Shown in pieces: positions 7,166 through 14,928 of a stretch of DNA of 15,619 nt. The stretch is from CAYVSY01 sp964454255. GTDB taxonomy: Bacteria; Bacillota_I; Bacilli_A; RF39; UBA660. The DNA lies in NCBI GenBank assembly GCA_964454255.1, contig CAYVSY010000021.1:1-15619 (forward strand). The letters are read 5' to 3'. Below the pieces are notes generated by a model. The model was given only the letters and a program-made list of their open reading frames with translations. It did no database searches and was not told the origin of the DNA. The stretch's first letter is position 1. Each line of letters begins with the position of its first letter. The position numbers were made by a program, and so were the translations under genes.

Positions 7166-7654
7166 ATGGATTACATTAATAATATAATAAGAATGGCTAA
7201 AGACAATAAGGAAATATTTTTAATTGTTGTTGCTGTTTTAGGATTGGTAATATTATTGGGATATATTTTTTGTGCTATTGGATTAATAAAAATGTCTAAA
7301 AAATTAAATGAAAAAGGCAGTTGGATGGCTTGGTTTCCTATCTTTAATTCTTATTTGTTAGGTAAAATTGCTTGGACTAAATGTTTGGGATGGACAATGC
7401 TAATTCTTACTATTCTTACAAGTGGAATTTCTTTAGTGGTTAATAATATTATTATTCTTTCAATAACATTATCAAATAATTTGTTGATTATTTTATGTGT
7501 TATATTATCTTTATTAACATTAGCTTCATTATTCAAATTATATAAACTATTTAGTAAAAAATATATAGCTCTTATAATATTTACTATTTTATCGTGTGGT
7601 TTGCTTTCTCCAATATTTATATTTGCTATAAGAAAAAATGAATTGAATATTTAA
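7166..7654 (+). CDS. Small polytopic membrane protein, unknown function
   Basis: A 162-residue protein with about four to five hydrophobic helices (approximately 17-41, 70-86, 90-103, 105-121, 132-153). Between the first two is an amphipathic loop GSWMAWFPIFNSYLLGKIAW (51-70), a Trp/Pro-rich signature seen in small bacterial membrane proteins of the DUF5684 kind; I am not certain of the family. The Shine-Dalgarno is very strong (AAGGAGGAGG, 7149-7158). It is separated from the operon upstream by a terminator and from the polymerase downstream by its own regulatory region, so it is probably monocistronic. No catalytic residues are evident. Confidence 0.7.
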   Translation: MDYINNIIRMAKDNKEIFLIVVAVLGLVILLGYIFCAIGLIKMSKKLNEKGSWMAWFPIFNSYLLGKIAWTKCLGWTMLILTILTSGISLVVNNIIILSITLSNNLLIILCVILSLLTLASLFKLYKLFSKKYIALIIFTILSCGLLSPIFIFAIRKNELNI

Positions 7655-7677
7655 ATTAATATTTTGATTCTTTTTTT
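7646..7677 (+). terminator. Weak terminator after the small membrane protein
   Basis: AATATT (7646-7651) pairs with AATATT (7658-7663), all A/T, followed after seven bases by seven T (7671-7677). The stem is weak and the gap to the T-run is long. Confidence 0.35.
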
Positions 7678-7678
7678 A

Positions 7679-7708
7679 TTTACATATTACGAACATATGT
7701 TCTAAATA
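7679..7708 (+). promoter_or_regulatory. Possible upstream promoter carrying the LexA box
   Basis: TTTACA (7679-7684) and TAAATA (7703-7708) are 18 bases apart, with the LexA box in the spacer, the usual position for SOS repression in Firmicutes. Confidence 0.45.
7690..7703. promoter_or_regulatory. LexA/DinR operator (SOS box)
   Basis: CGAACATATGTTCT contains the perfect palindrome GAACATATGTTC and matches the Gram-positive SOS box CGAAC-N4-GTTCG at nine of its ten specified positions; only the final G is T. It lies 57 bases before the Y-family polymerase start, where such an operator is expected. Confidence 0.85.
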
Positions 7709-7711
7709 ATA

Positions 7712-7740
7712 TTGACAATTTTTAATTTATTTGCTATGTT
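7712..7740 (+). promoter_or_regulatory. Promoter of the Y-family polymerase
   Basis: TTGACA (7712-7717), 17 bases, TATGTT (7735-7740) with an extended -10 TGC. Transcription would start near 7747, leaving a leader of only about 13 bases. The TTG of the -35 could be mistaken for a start codon. Confidence 0.6.
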
Positions 7741-7759
7741 TTATATGGATGGTGATATG

Positions 7760-8959
7760 ATGGAAAGAATTATTTTTCATATTGATGTTAATAATGCTTT
7801 TTTATCGTGGACGGCTGTTGATATGTTGAAAAAAGGTTATAAAATTGACATTAGAAAAAGATATAGTGTAATTGGCGGACAAGAAAAAGAAAGACGTGGT
7901 ATTGTTTTAGCTAAAAGTTTGTTAACTAAATCTAAAAATATAAATACTGGTGAAAGTTTATATGTGGCTAGAAAAAAATGCCCTTATCTTGAAGTTTATC
8001 AACCGAATTATGAATTATATAAACAAGAATCAAAAAAATTATTTCAATATTTAAGCAACTATACGCCAAATATTGAAATATATTCAATTGATGAATGCTT
8101 TATTGATTATACTTCGTCTCAAAAATTGTTTGGTGATCCATTATTACAAGCTAAAAAAATCAAAGATGATATTGAAAAAAATTTTGGGTGGACAGTTAAT
8201 ATTGGAATTGCCAATAATAAGCTATGTGCTAAAATGGCTTCGGATTTTGAAAAACCCAATAAAATTCATACTTTATTTGATAATGAAATTTCTGAAAAAT
8301 TGTGGCCTTTAAAAGTTGATGATTTATTTATGATTGGTAAAAAGACTAGTCAAAAATTGAAAGAAATGAATATCAAAACTATTTATGATTTAGCTTGTGC
8401 TGATATTAATTTATTAACAAGAAATTTTAAGAGTATGGCTACTATGATGCATAATTATGCTAATGGCATTGATGATAGTTCTGTAGAAACGGAATATTCT
8501 GATCCTAAAAGTATTAGTTCATCAACTATTTTACCATATGATTATAAAAATGTTGATATGATTTATGGTATTATAAGACAATTGTCAATGGAAATTTGTC
8601 CTAAATTGAGAGAATACAATTATTATGCTAATGTTGTTGGAATTAATATTAAATATAGTGATTGGACAAAAATAAGCAAACAAAAAAAATTAAATATTAG
8701 TATTAATACTGATAAAGATATATATGATCAAAGTATTAGTTTATTCAATTGTGTATGGAATGAAAATAGTATCAGAAGTATTGGAATTTTTATTAGTGAA
8801 TTGGATAATGTGAGTAAAGTTCAATTATCTATTTTTGATAATCCTCAAAATATTAAAACTGATGATGAACTTCAAAAAACAATCGATAATATAAGAAAAA
8901 AATATGGTGTATCTAAAATTATTTATGGTGACATGGTTAATAAGAAAAAAAACAATTGA
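7760..8959 (+). CDS. Y-family translesion DNA polymerase (UmuC/DinB-like)
   Basis: A 399-residue error-prone polymerase of the ImpB/MucB/SamB family, acting on stalled replication forks. From the ATG at 7760 the protein opens MERIIFHIDVNNAF with catalytic D9; the second metal site is YSIDECFID with D111 and E112. The steric-gate region is VNNAFLSW (10-17), a helix-hairpin-helix lies near DLFMIGKKTSQKLKEM, and the little-finger domain follows. Near the C-terminus QLSIF (355-359) is a beta-clamp-binding motif. The reading frame stays open upstream to a TTG at 7712, but that TTG is the -35 hexamer and the family starts at MER; GGATGG at 7748-7753 serves 7760 (ATG 7757 is also possible). The LexA box indicates DNA-damage induction, as for Bacillus PolY2. 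The sequence also resembles phage and plasmid UvrX-type members. Confidence 0.93.
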   Translation: MERIIFHIDVNNAFLSWTAVDMLKKGYKIDIRKRYSVIGGQEKERRGIVLAKSLLTKSKNINTGESLYVARKKCPYLEVYQPNYELYKQESKKLFQYLSNYTPNIEIYSIDECFIDYTSSQKLFGDPLLQAKKIKDDIEKNFGWTVNIGIANNKLCAKMASDFEKPNKIHTLFDNEISEKLWPLKVDDLFMIGKKTSQKLKEMNIKTIYDLACADINLLTRNFKSMATMMHNYANGIDDSSVETEYSDPKSISSSTILPYDYKNVDMIYGIIRQLSMEICPKLREYNYYANVVGINIKYSDWTKISKQKKLNISINTDKDIYDQSISLFNCVWNENSIRSIGIFISELDNVSKVQLSIFDNPQNIKTDDELQKTIDNIRKKYGVSKIIYGDMVNKKKNN

Positions 8960-8984
8960 TTTTGATATTGGGATGTGATATTCT
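8956..8984 (+). promoter_or_regulatory. Promoter for tex
   Basis: TTGATT (8956-8961), 17 bases, TATTCT (8979-8984) with an extended -10 TG at 8976-8977. The -35 overlaps the stop codon of the polymerase gene. Confidence 0.6.
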
Positions 8985-9038
8985 ATGGTATAGGGTATTT
9001 TAAAGATACTACAAAATTTATATTGAGGTGATTAACTT

Positions 9039-11204
9039 ATGAATGAAAATATAATTAATGAAATAGCTATTTCTTTGGATATTAAGGTGAAACAAGTTCA
9101 AAGCGTTTTAAAATTATTACAAGAGGGAAATACAATTCCTTTTATAGCTAGATATCGTAAAGAAGCTACTGATAATTTAGATGAACAACAAATTAGAAAA
9201 ATTAATGAAGTATATGAATATCAAGTTAATTTATTTAAGAGAAAAGAAGATATTATAAGACTTATTGATGAAAAAGGTCTTATGACTGATGAATTGAAAA
9301 TTCAAATTTTAAAATGTCCGAAATTAGTTGAAGTTGAAGATTTATATCGTCCATATAAAGAAAAAAAGAAAACGAAAGCAACTGATGCTATAAACAATGG
9401 GTTAGAACCATTAGCTAAAATAATTATGAATTTTCCTCAAAATTTAGATATTGATGAAGTAACAAATAAATATTTAAATGATAATATTAAAGACAAAGAA
9501 GATGCTATTACGGGTGCTAAATATATTATTGCGGAATGGATTAGTGATAATGCTAGTTATCGGAAATGGATAAGAAATTGGACTTATAACAATGGCTTAT
9601 TAGTATCAAAAAAGAAAAAGACGGCTATTGATGAAACTAAAGTATATGAAATGTATTATGAATATAGTGAACAAATTAAATATATTAAACCACATAGGAT
9701 ATTAGCTGTTAATCGTGGTGAAAATGCTAAAGTATTAAATGTTTCTATAGATATTGATGATAAAAAAATATTGTCCTTTTTAGAGTATAAAATAATTAAA
9801 AATAATAATTCAAATGTAAAAAAAATAGTGATAGAAAGTATCAAGGATAGTTATAATAGACTTATTGAACCGAGTATTGAAAGAGAAATTAGGAGTGATT
9901 TAACGGAAATTGGTGAGGTTCAAGCAATAGATATATTTAGCAAAAATTTAGAAAAATTATTATTAACACCCCCTATGAAGGGAAAGAATGTATTAGGACT
10001 CGATCCGGCATATCGCACGGGTTGCAAATTGGCAGTTGTTGATAACGCATCAAGAGTTCTAAAAATTACAGTTATTTATCCTCATGAACCAAAAAACATG
10101 TGGAAAGAAAGTAAAGAAACAATAAAGGATATTGTTAAAAAGTATAATATTGATATTATTGCTATTGGCAATGGAACAGCTTCGCGAGAAAGTGAAAAAT
10201 TGGTAAGTGAAACAATTAAGGAAATAACTGATAAAAATGTTCAATATATAATAGTTAGTGAAGCGGGAGCTAGTGTTTATTCGGCATCTAAATTAGCTAT
10301 TATGGAATTTCCTAATTTGCATGTTGAAGAAAGAAGTGCTATTAGCATTGCGAGACGACTTCAAGATCCTTTGAGTGAATTGGTTAAAATTGATTCTAAA
10401 AGTATTGGCGTTGGTCAATATCAGCATGATGTTCATGAAAAAAGGCTAGATGAATCACTTAATTTTGTTGTTAGCAAGGCTGTAAATAATGTTGGAGTAG
10501 ATATTAATACAGCAAGTCCTAGCATTTTAAAATATGTTTCTGGACTTACAAAAAGTGTTATTGATAAAATAATTAAATATCGTGAGGAAAAGGGAAAAAT
10601 AACTTCTCGTGAAGAATTAAAAAAAGCTAAAGTAATAAGTGATAAAATTTTTGAACAATCAATTGGTTTTATGCGTATTGCAGATGGAATAAAGATATTA
10701 GATAAAACATCTATTCATCCCGAAAGTTATGAGACGACATTAAAATTACTGTCGTATCTTAATTTGGCGGAAAAAGATATAGGTAGTAATAAATTGATTG
10801 AAACGATCAAAAACTTAAATATTCAAACATATGGAAGAGACAATAATGTAGATAAGTATACATTAGAAGATATTGTTAAATGTTTAAAACAACCTAATAG
10901 AGATTATCGTGATGATTTTGATAAACCATTATTAAAAAGTGATATCTTAAAATTGGAGAATTTAAAAATTGGAATGAAACTTCAAGGAACGGTTAGAAAT
11001 GTTGTTGATTTTGGAGTGTTTATTGATATTGGATTAAAAAATGATGGACTAGCTCATATATCAAAATTAACAGATAAATATATTAAACATCCAATGGAAG
11101 TAGTATCCGTTGGTGATATTGTTGATTGCTATGTAGAAGATATTAATTGTGAAAAAAACAAAGTTAGTTTATCTTTATTAGAACCTAATGTAATAATTAA
11201 TTAA
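9039..11204 (+). CDS. tex: Tex, S1-domain RNA-binding transcription accessory protein
   Basis: A 721-residue protein of full family length. The N-terminal helical Tex region (1-190) includes IPFIARYRKEATDNLDE and DLYRPYKEKKKTKA. A YqgF/RNase H-like domain follows from about 316 (GLDPAYRTGCKLAVVD, GNGTASRE, SEAGASVYSAS). A helix-hairpin-helix region lies at about 478-548 (VGVDINTASPSIL, EEKGKITSREELK), and an S1 domain at about 644-716 (GTVRNVVDFGVFIDIG, HISKL). Tex binds nucleic acid through S1 and is implicated in transcription and toxin-gene expression; in Firmicutes it is broadly conserved. The start is supported by GAGGTGAT (9025-9032). It has its own promoter and a good terminator, so it appears monocistronic. 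Confidence 0.96.
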   Translation: MNENIINEIAISLDIKVKQVQSVLKLLQEGNTIPFIARYRKEATDNLDEQQIRKINEVYEYQVNLFKRKEDIIRLIDEKGLMTDELKIQILKCPKLVEVEDLYRPYKEKKKTKATDAINNGLEPLAKIIMNFPQNLDIDEVTNKYLNDNIKDKEDAITGAKYIIAEWISDNASYRKWIRNWTYNNGLLVSKKKKTAIDETKVYEMYYEYSEQIKYIKPHRILAVNRGENAKVLNVSIDIDDKKILSFLEYKIIKNNNSNVKKIVIESIKDSYNRLIEPSIEREIRSDLTEIGEVQAIDIFSKNLEKLLLTPPMKGKNVLGLDPAYRTGCKLAVVDNASRVLKITVIYPHEPKNMWKESKETIKDIVKKYNIDIIAIGNGTASRESEKLVSETIKEITDKNVQYIIVSEAGASVYSASKLAIMEFPNLHVEERSAISIARRLQDPLSELVKIDSKSIGVGQYQHDVHEKRLDESLNFVVSKAVNNVGVDINTASPSILKYVSGLTKSVIDKIIKYREEKGKITSREELKKAKVISDKIFEQSIGFMRIADGIKILDKTSIHPESYETTLKLLSYLNLAEKDIGSNKLIETIKNLNIQTYGRDNNVDKYTLEDIVKCLKQPNRDYRDDFDKPLLKSDILKLENLKIGMKLQGTVRNVVDFGVFIDIGLKNDGLAHISKLTDKYIKHPMEVVSVGDIVDCYVEDINCEKNKVSLSLLEPNVIIN

Positions 11205-11215
11205 AAATTTTCTTA

Positions 11216-11251
11216 TAAAAATCTTAGTAAATATAAGATTTTTATTTTTTA
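11216..11251 (+). terminator. Terminator of tex
   Basis: A 12-bp perfect stem (11216-11227 with 11235-11246; core AAAAATCTTA / TAAGATTTTT), 7-base loop, then T-tract to 11251. The A-tract on the left could also serve the minus strand. Confidence 0.8.
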
Positions 11252-11265
11252 ATATACAAACGAAC

Positions 11266-11275
11266 AAATATTTGC
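11266..11275. promoter_or_regulatory. Palindrome upstream of the nrdD promoter
   Basis: CAAATATTTG is a perfect 10-bp palindrome ending 11 bases before the -35. It recalls half of an NrdR-type site (the known boxes are AT-rich palindromes), but a second box at the usual distance is not seen. Candidate operator only. Confidence 0.25.
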
Positions 11276-11286
11276 TGTAAAATGTA

Positions 11287-11316
11287 TTGACTTTTTATAT
11301 TAGCTAGTGATATTAT
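11287..11316 (+). promoter_or_regulatory. Promoter of nrdD
   Basis: TTGACT (11287-11292), 18 bases, TATTAT (11311-11316) with an extended -10 TG at 11308-11309. The leader to the ATG at 11359 is about 36 bases. Confidence 0.65.
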
Positions 11317-11358
11317 TAGGATAGATAAGATAAATATAGAAGTAAGCGAGGTTTTAAA

Positions 11359-13701
11359 ATGATAACAAAAATTGATTTGAATGAGTTAAAAGTTGTAAAA
11401 AGGGAAGGTAAACAAGTTCCATTTAGTGGCGATAAAATAGCCGTTGCTATTAAAAAAGGATTTGACAGTGTAAATAATGAAGACTTGACAAGCGACGATG
11501 TAAATAAAGTATATGAAAGTGTTATAGAATTTATTGAAAATACTTATCAAGGTAAAAAAAATATTAAAATAGAAGAAATACAAGACATTATAGAAATGAA
11601 ATTAAAAGAATTAAATTATGATGATGTTTTAGAATCATATGCTAGTTATAGGGATAGAAGAAATGAGTCAAGAAAAATATTTACTTCTAAATTACATAAA
11701 TTAATGAAAGCTGCTGAATCATTAGGTATGAAAGATGCTATTGAAGAGGATGCAAAAAGAGAGAATGCTAATGTTGATGGAAATACTGCGATGGGAACTA
11801 TGTTACAATATGGCTCAACATTTTCAAGAGAATTTTCTAAATCATATTTAATGAAAGAAAAATATGCAGAAGCTCATGATAGTGGTCAAATTCATATTCA
11901 TGATATGGATTTCTTACCTATGGGAACTACAACTTGTACACAAATAGATTTGGAAAAATTATTTGAACATGGTTTTTGTACTGGCCATGGTCATTTAAGA
12001 ACGCCAAATGATATTATGAGTTATGCTGCTTTAGCTGCCATTGCCATTCAATCAAATCAAAATGATCAACATGGTGGGCAAAGTATCCCAGCGTTTGATT
12101 ATTATATGGCACCTGGTGTTTTGAAAACTTTTAAAAAACAATTAAAACAAATGATATATGACTTTTTTGATCTTGAGGGCTTTTTAAATTTTGTTAATTT
12201 TAAAAATATAGTTCAAGATATTGATAAGTTAAATAGTAGTAATGTTGATTTAACTATATTTGATAAATATGTTAATGAAACTGATAGAATTAAAGAAATT
12301 TTTAAAAAAGCATATGATAAAGCAATCGAAAAAACAGATAGAATTACATATCAAGCTATGGAAGCATTTATTCATAATTTAAATACTATGCATAGTAGAG
12401 CTGGTGCTCAAGTTCCGTTTAGTTCAATTAATTTTGGAACTGATACCTCAATAGAAGGTAGAATGGTAATTAAAAATTATTTATTAGCTGCTGATAGTGG
12501 ATTAGGACATGGTGAAACACCGATTTTTCCAATTTCAATTTTTAAAGTATTAGAAGGTGTTAATTATAATAAAGAAGATCCAAATTATGATTTATTTGAA
12601 TTGTCTTGTCGTGTTTCTGCAAGAAGATTGTTTCCTAATTTTTCATTTATCGATGCACCATATAATAAGAAATTTTACAAACCAGGTGATTATAAATCAG
12701 AAATTGCTTATATGGGATGTAGAACAAGGGTAATGGCAAATGTTGCAGCACCGGATAAAGAAATTATTTCAAGTCGTGGTAATTTATCGTTTACTTCAAT
12801 TAACTTACCTAGATTAGGCATTAAGTATGGCATTATTAATAGTAAGAAAGCTAATATTGAAGGTTTTTATAATGAATTGGATGCATTAATGGAATTAGTT
12901 AAAGGTCAATTATTAGAACGTTATGAAATTCAATGCAATAAAATAGTAAAAAATTTTCCATTCTTGATGGGACAAGGTATTTGGCTTGATTCTAAAGGTA
13001 TGAAACCAAATGATAAAGTTAAACGTGTATTGAAACACGGGACATTGTCTATAGGATTTATTGGCCTAGCTGAGTGTTTGAAAGCATTAACAGGTAAACA
13101 TCATGGTGAATCAAAAACCTCACAAGAATTGGGATTGGAAATTATTAACCATATGAGAAGCAAGTGCGATGAATTTTGTGACGAATATAAATTAAACTTT
13201 ACTTTATTAGCTACTCCTGCTGAAGGATTATCTGGAAGATTTACTGCAATAGATAAAAGTATATATGGTTCTATTCCGGGTGTTACTGATAGAGTATATT
13301 ATACTAATTCTTTCCATATTCCAGTATATTATGAAACATCGGCTGCACAAAAAATAAAATTAGAAGCACCTTATCATGCGTTAACTAATGCTGGTCACAT
13401 CACATATGTAGAATTAAATGGCGATGTTACTGATAATATAGATGCATTTATTAAAGTTGTTAAAATAATGAAAGAGCAAGGAATTGGTTATGGAGCAATT
13501 AATCACCCAGTTGATAGAGATCCAGTTTGCGGTTTTACAGGTGTAATTGGTGATGTATGTCCCGGTTGCAATAGAACAGAATCCGATGGTGTTCCTTTTG
13601 AAAGAATCAGGAGAATAACGGGTTATTTAGTTGGGACAGTCGATAGATTTAATAACGGCAAGCGAGCTGAAGAAAAAGATAGAGTAAAACATTCAATATA
13701 A
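11359..13701 (+). CDS. nrdD: Anaerobic ribonucleoside-triphosphate reductase (class III)
   Basis: A 780-residue glycyl-radical enzyme reducing NTPs to dNTPs without oxygen. An ATP-cone occupies about residues 10-105 (VVKREGKQVPFSGDKI). The catalytic barrel includes TTTCTQIDL (C193) and MGCRTRVMANV (C454, candidate thiyl-radical Cys). The C-terminal zinc site shows C724, C734 and C737 (CGFTG, CPGC); where CPxC would supply a fourth Cys the sequence has DPVC, so the fourth ligand is unclear. The glycyl radical motif is RITGYL with G755, followed by VDRFNNGKRAEEKDRVKH. The start has GAGG at 11348-11351. The radical is installed by NrdG, encoded downstream after an unusually long 447-bp gap. No terminator is evident directly after the stop. 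Confidence 0.97.
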   Translation: MITKIDLNELKVVKREGKQVPFSGDKIAVAIKKGFDSVNNEDLTSDDVNKVYESVIEFIENTYQGKKNIKIEEIQDIIEMKLKELNYDDVLESYASYRDRRNESRKIFTSKLHKLMKAAESLGMKDAIEEDAKRENANVDGNTAMGTMLQYGSTFSREFSKSYLMKEKYAEAHDSGQIHIHDMDFLPMGTTTCTQIDLEKLFEHGFCTGHGHLRTPNDIMSYAALAAIAIQSNQNDQHGGQSIPAFDYYMAPGVLKTFKKQLKQMIYDFFDLEGFLNFVNFKNIVQDIDKLNSSNVDLTIFDKYVNETDRIKEIFKKAYDKAIEKTDRITYQAMEAFIHNLNTMHSRAGAQVPFSSINFGTDTSIEGRMVIKNYLLAADSGLGHGETPIFPISIFKVLEGVNYNKEDPNYDLFELSCRVSARRLFPNFSFIDAPYNKKFYKPGDYKSEIAYMGCRTRVMANVAAPDKEIISSRGNLSFTSINLPRLGIKYGIINSKKANIEGFYNELDALMELVKGQLLERYEIQCNKIVKNFPFLMGQGIWLDSKGMKPNDKVKRVLKHGTLSIGFIGLAECLKALTGKHHGESKTSQELGLEIINHMRSKCDEFCDEYKLNFTLLATPAEGLSGRFTAIDKSIYGSIPGVTDRVYYTNSFHIPVYYETSAAQKIKLEAPYHALTNAGHITYVELNGDVTDNIDAFIKVVKIMKEQGIGYGAINHPVDRDPVCGFTGVIGDVCPGCNRTESDGVPFERIRRITGYLVGTVDRFNNGKRAEEKDRVKHSI

Positions 13702-13743
13702 GAAGTGTAAGGTTGAAAATAATATACAATAATTAAAGTATGC

Positions 13744-13776
13744 AAAAAGAGTTCAAGTTTTATAAATTTTTGAACT
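13744..13776 (-). terminator. Terminator-like hairpin on the minus strand
   Basis: AGTTCAA (13750-13756) pairs with TTGAACT (13770-13776). Read on the minus strand, the stem is followed by C and five T (13748-13744). On the plus strand no T-run follows, so it would stop transcription coming from the nrdG side. Confidence 0.4.
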
Positions 13777-13957
13777 TAAGATTGTCAATGAAGACATTAA
13801 AATAAATGGTTTTAAATATATCAATACTCCTTTCTATAAATTTTTTGTTAAAGAGTATTGACTGAAAACTTCTAATAAAGAACAGAGAAATTATTTTAAC
13901 AAAGATAAGGTTCTGTGCTCTAAGAAGTGAATATAAAAATCTACAGATTTCACTCAT

Positions 13958-13987
13958 TTGACTCTAGGAGTAATCGACATATATAAT
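13958..13987 (+). promoter_or_regulatory. Internal promoter for nrdG
   Basis: TTGACT (13958-13963), 18 bases, perfect TATAAT (13982-13987). Start of transcription would fall on the GGG at about 13993-13995, giving nrdG a leader of about 155 bases, independent of nrdD. Confidence 0.65.
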
Positions 13988-13993
13988 TATGCG

Positions 13994-14148
13994 GGTTTAG
14001 AATTAACAAATTCTAACACTACTCACCTCTCCGTGTTCTGTAGTATGCCCAATAATAATTTATTATTGTATCAAAGATTTATATATTTTTACTTCGATTT
14101 GTGTCTCGAGTACGAACGAAGTGACTAGGAAAGGAATACTGATAAATT
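13994..14148 (+). promoter_or_regulatory. Structured 5' leader of nrdG
   Basis: The leader begins with hairpin TTAGAATT/AATTCTAA (loop AACA). An alternative hairpin AACAC/GTGTT (14015-14019/14033-14037) shares two bases with it and exposes a pyrimidine loop. Next come AGTATGCC (14042-14049), able to pair with GGAATACT (14133-14140) with one mismatch, enclosing the palindrome CAATAATAATTTATTATTG (14050-14068) and the hairpin TTACTTCG/CGAAGTGA (14089-14124). The pairing covers part of the ribosome binding site (AAAGGA, 14130-14135). Confidence 0.4.
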
Positions 14149-14712
14149 ATGGAAATTAAATTGGCTCATAAAATTAACACAGATAGTATAGTTGATGGTG
14201 AAGGTTTGAGAACAGTAATTTGGACGCAAGGGTGTTCTCACAATTGTCCTGGATGTCATAATCCCGAAACACATGATTTTAATGCTGGATTTAGTATTGA
14301 TATTGATAAATTAAAAGAAGAAATTATGTCATTAGAGTATCAAGATGGTATAACATTTTCTGGTGGTGATCCATTTTTTCAAGCTGAAGCATGTGCTATT
14401 TTAGCTAAATTTATAAAAGCATTAAATTTAAATATATGGTGTTATACTGGATTTAAATTTGAAAAATTATTAGAACTATCCAAATCTAATAAATATATAA
14501 AAGAATTTTTAAATAATATAGATGTTTTAGTCGATGGACCATTTATTTTAGAACAAAGAAGTTTAAATTTAAAATATAAAGGATCTCTTAATCAAAGAAT
14601 AATCGATGTTCAAGAAAGTTTTAAAAAAAATGAAATAGTTATAATAGAAAAATATAACACTATTAAAACATACGAACCATTATATAAAAAGAAAGAATAT
14701 TTGTATGCATAA
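14149..14712 (+). CDS. nrdG: Anaerobic RNR activating enzyme, radical SAM
   Basis: A 187-residue iron-sulfur protein that uses S-adenosylmethionine to create the glycyl radical on NrdD. The opening IKLAHKINTDSIVDGEGLRTVI is typical. The radical SAM cluster motif CSHNCPGC gives C29, C33 and C36; the SAM-binding GGDP motif is in TFSGGDPFFQ, and LVDGPF and KGSLNQRIIDV follow, as in other NrdG proteins. The ribosome binding site AAAGGA (14130-14135) is 13 bases from ATG, longer than usual, but no closer start fits the family. It lies 447 bases after nrdD, while these genes are commonly adjacent, and has its own promoter and structured leader. No strong terminator follows; 14713-14928 is AT-rich and holds only weak hairpins. 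Confidence 0.96.
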   Translation: MEIKLAHKINTDSIVDGEGLRTVIWTQGCSHNCPGCHNPETHDFNAGFSIDIDKLKEEIMSLEYQDGITFSGGDPFFQAEACAILAKFIKALNLNIWCYTGFKFEKLLELSKSNKYIKEFLNNIDVLVDGPFILEQRSLNLKYKGSLNQRIIDVQESFKKNEIVIIEKYNTIKTYEPLYKKKEYLYA

Positions 14713-14877
14713 ATTATTATAGTTAAAAAATATATGTGAAATATTATAGTAATTATAGTTTTAATTAATGAAATGTGATTTAAAGTCATTTTATTACTAG
14801 CTTTAATTTTTAAAAAATTTACATTTTTAGTGTTAAGATTTTTTTTAAATGTTACATTTTGCTTGAAAAAGTAGATA

Positions 14878-14902
14878 ATCAATAAAGATAAACTTTATTG
14901 AT
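14878..14902. repeat. 10-bp inverted repeat
   Basis: ATCAATAAAG (14878-14887) pairs perfectly with CTTTATTGAT (14893-14902) around a 5-base loop. There is no T-run on either side, so it may be an mRNA-end structure after nrdG or the end of the insertion remnant. Confidence 0.4.
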
Positions 14903-14928
14903 AAAATAATTATAATTAATTAAATCTA

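Larger units (their letters stand above)
13702..14148. other. 447-bp structured non-coding gap between nrdD and nrdG
   Basis: No credible gene lies here; a 65-codon minus-strand frame (13957-13760) lacks a ribosome binding site and a recognisable product. The stretch is rich in inverted repeats: 13750-13776, CAATACTC/GAGTATTG (13822-13829/13853-13860), ACTTCT/AGAAGT (13868-13873/13923-13928), AGTG..AAATC/GATTTCACT (13926-13954), CTACAGA/TCTGTAG (13941-13947/14037-14043), TTAGAATT/AATTCTAA (13997-14016), 14050-14068 and 14089-14124. A strong plus-strand promoter sits inside. No known riboswitch consensus was recognised. Confidence 0.65.

Noticed and set aside
7712..7759. N-terminal extension of the Y-family polymerase from TTG
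   Set aside because: The TTG is part of a consensus -35, no ribosome site precedes it, and the family begins at MERIIFHIDVN.
13760..13957. 65-codon minus-strand open frame in the nrd gap
   Set aside because: No ribosome binding site before the ATG, low-complexity Phe/Ile/Leu-rich product without family resemblance, and it overlaps the inverted repeats. The complementary plus frame is interrupted by TAA and TGA.
13702..14148. Known riboswitch, T-box, tmRNA, RNase P, 6S or group I intron in the nrd gap
   Set aside because: I looked for their conserved cores on both strands and found none; nrdD and nrdG are each intact, so no gene is split by an intron.
14610..14882. 90-codon minus-strand open frame overlapping the nrdG 3' end
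   Set aside because: AT-rich sequence gives long chance frames; the product is Ile/Phe/Lys low-complexity and it lies antisense to a firm gene.
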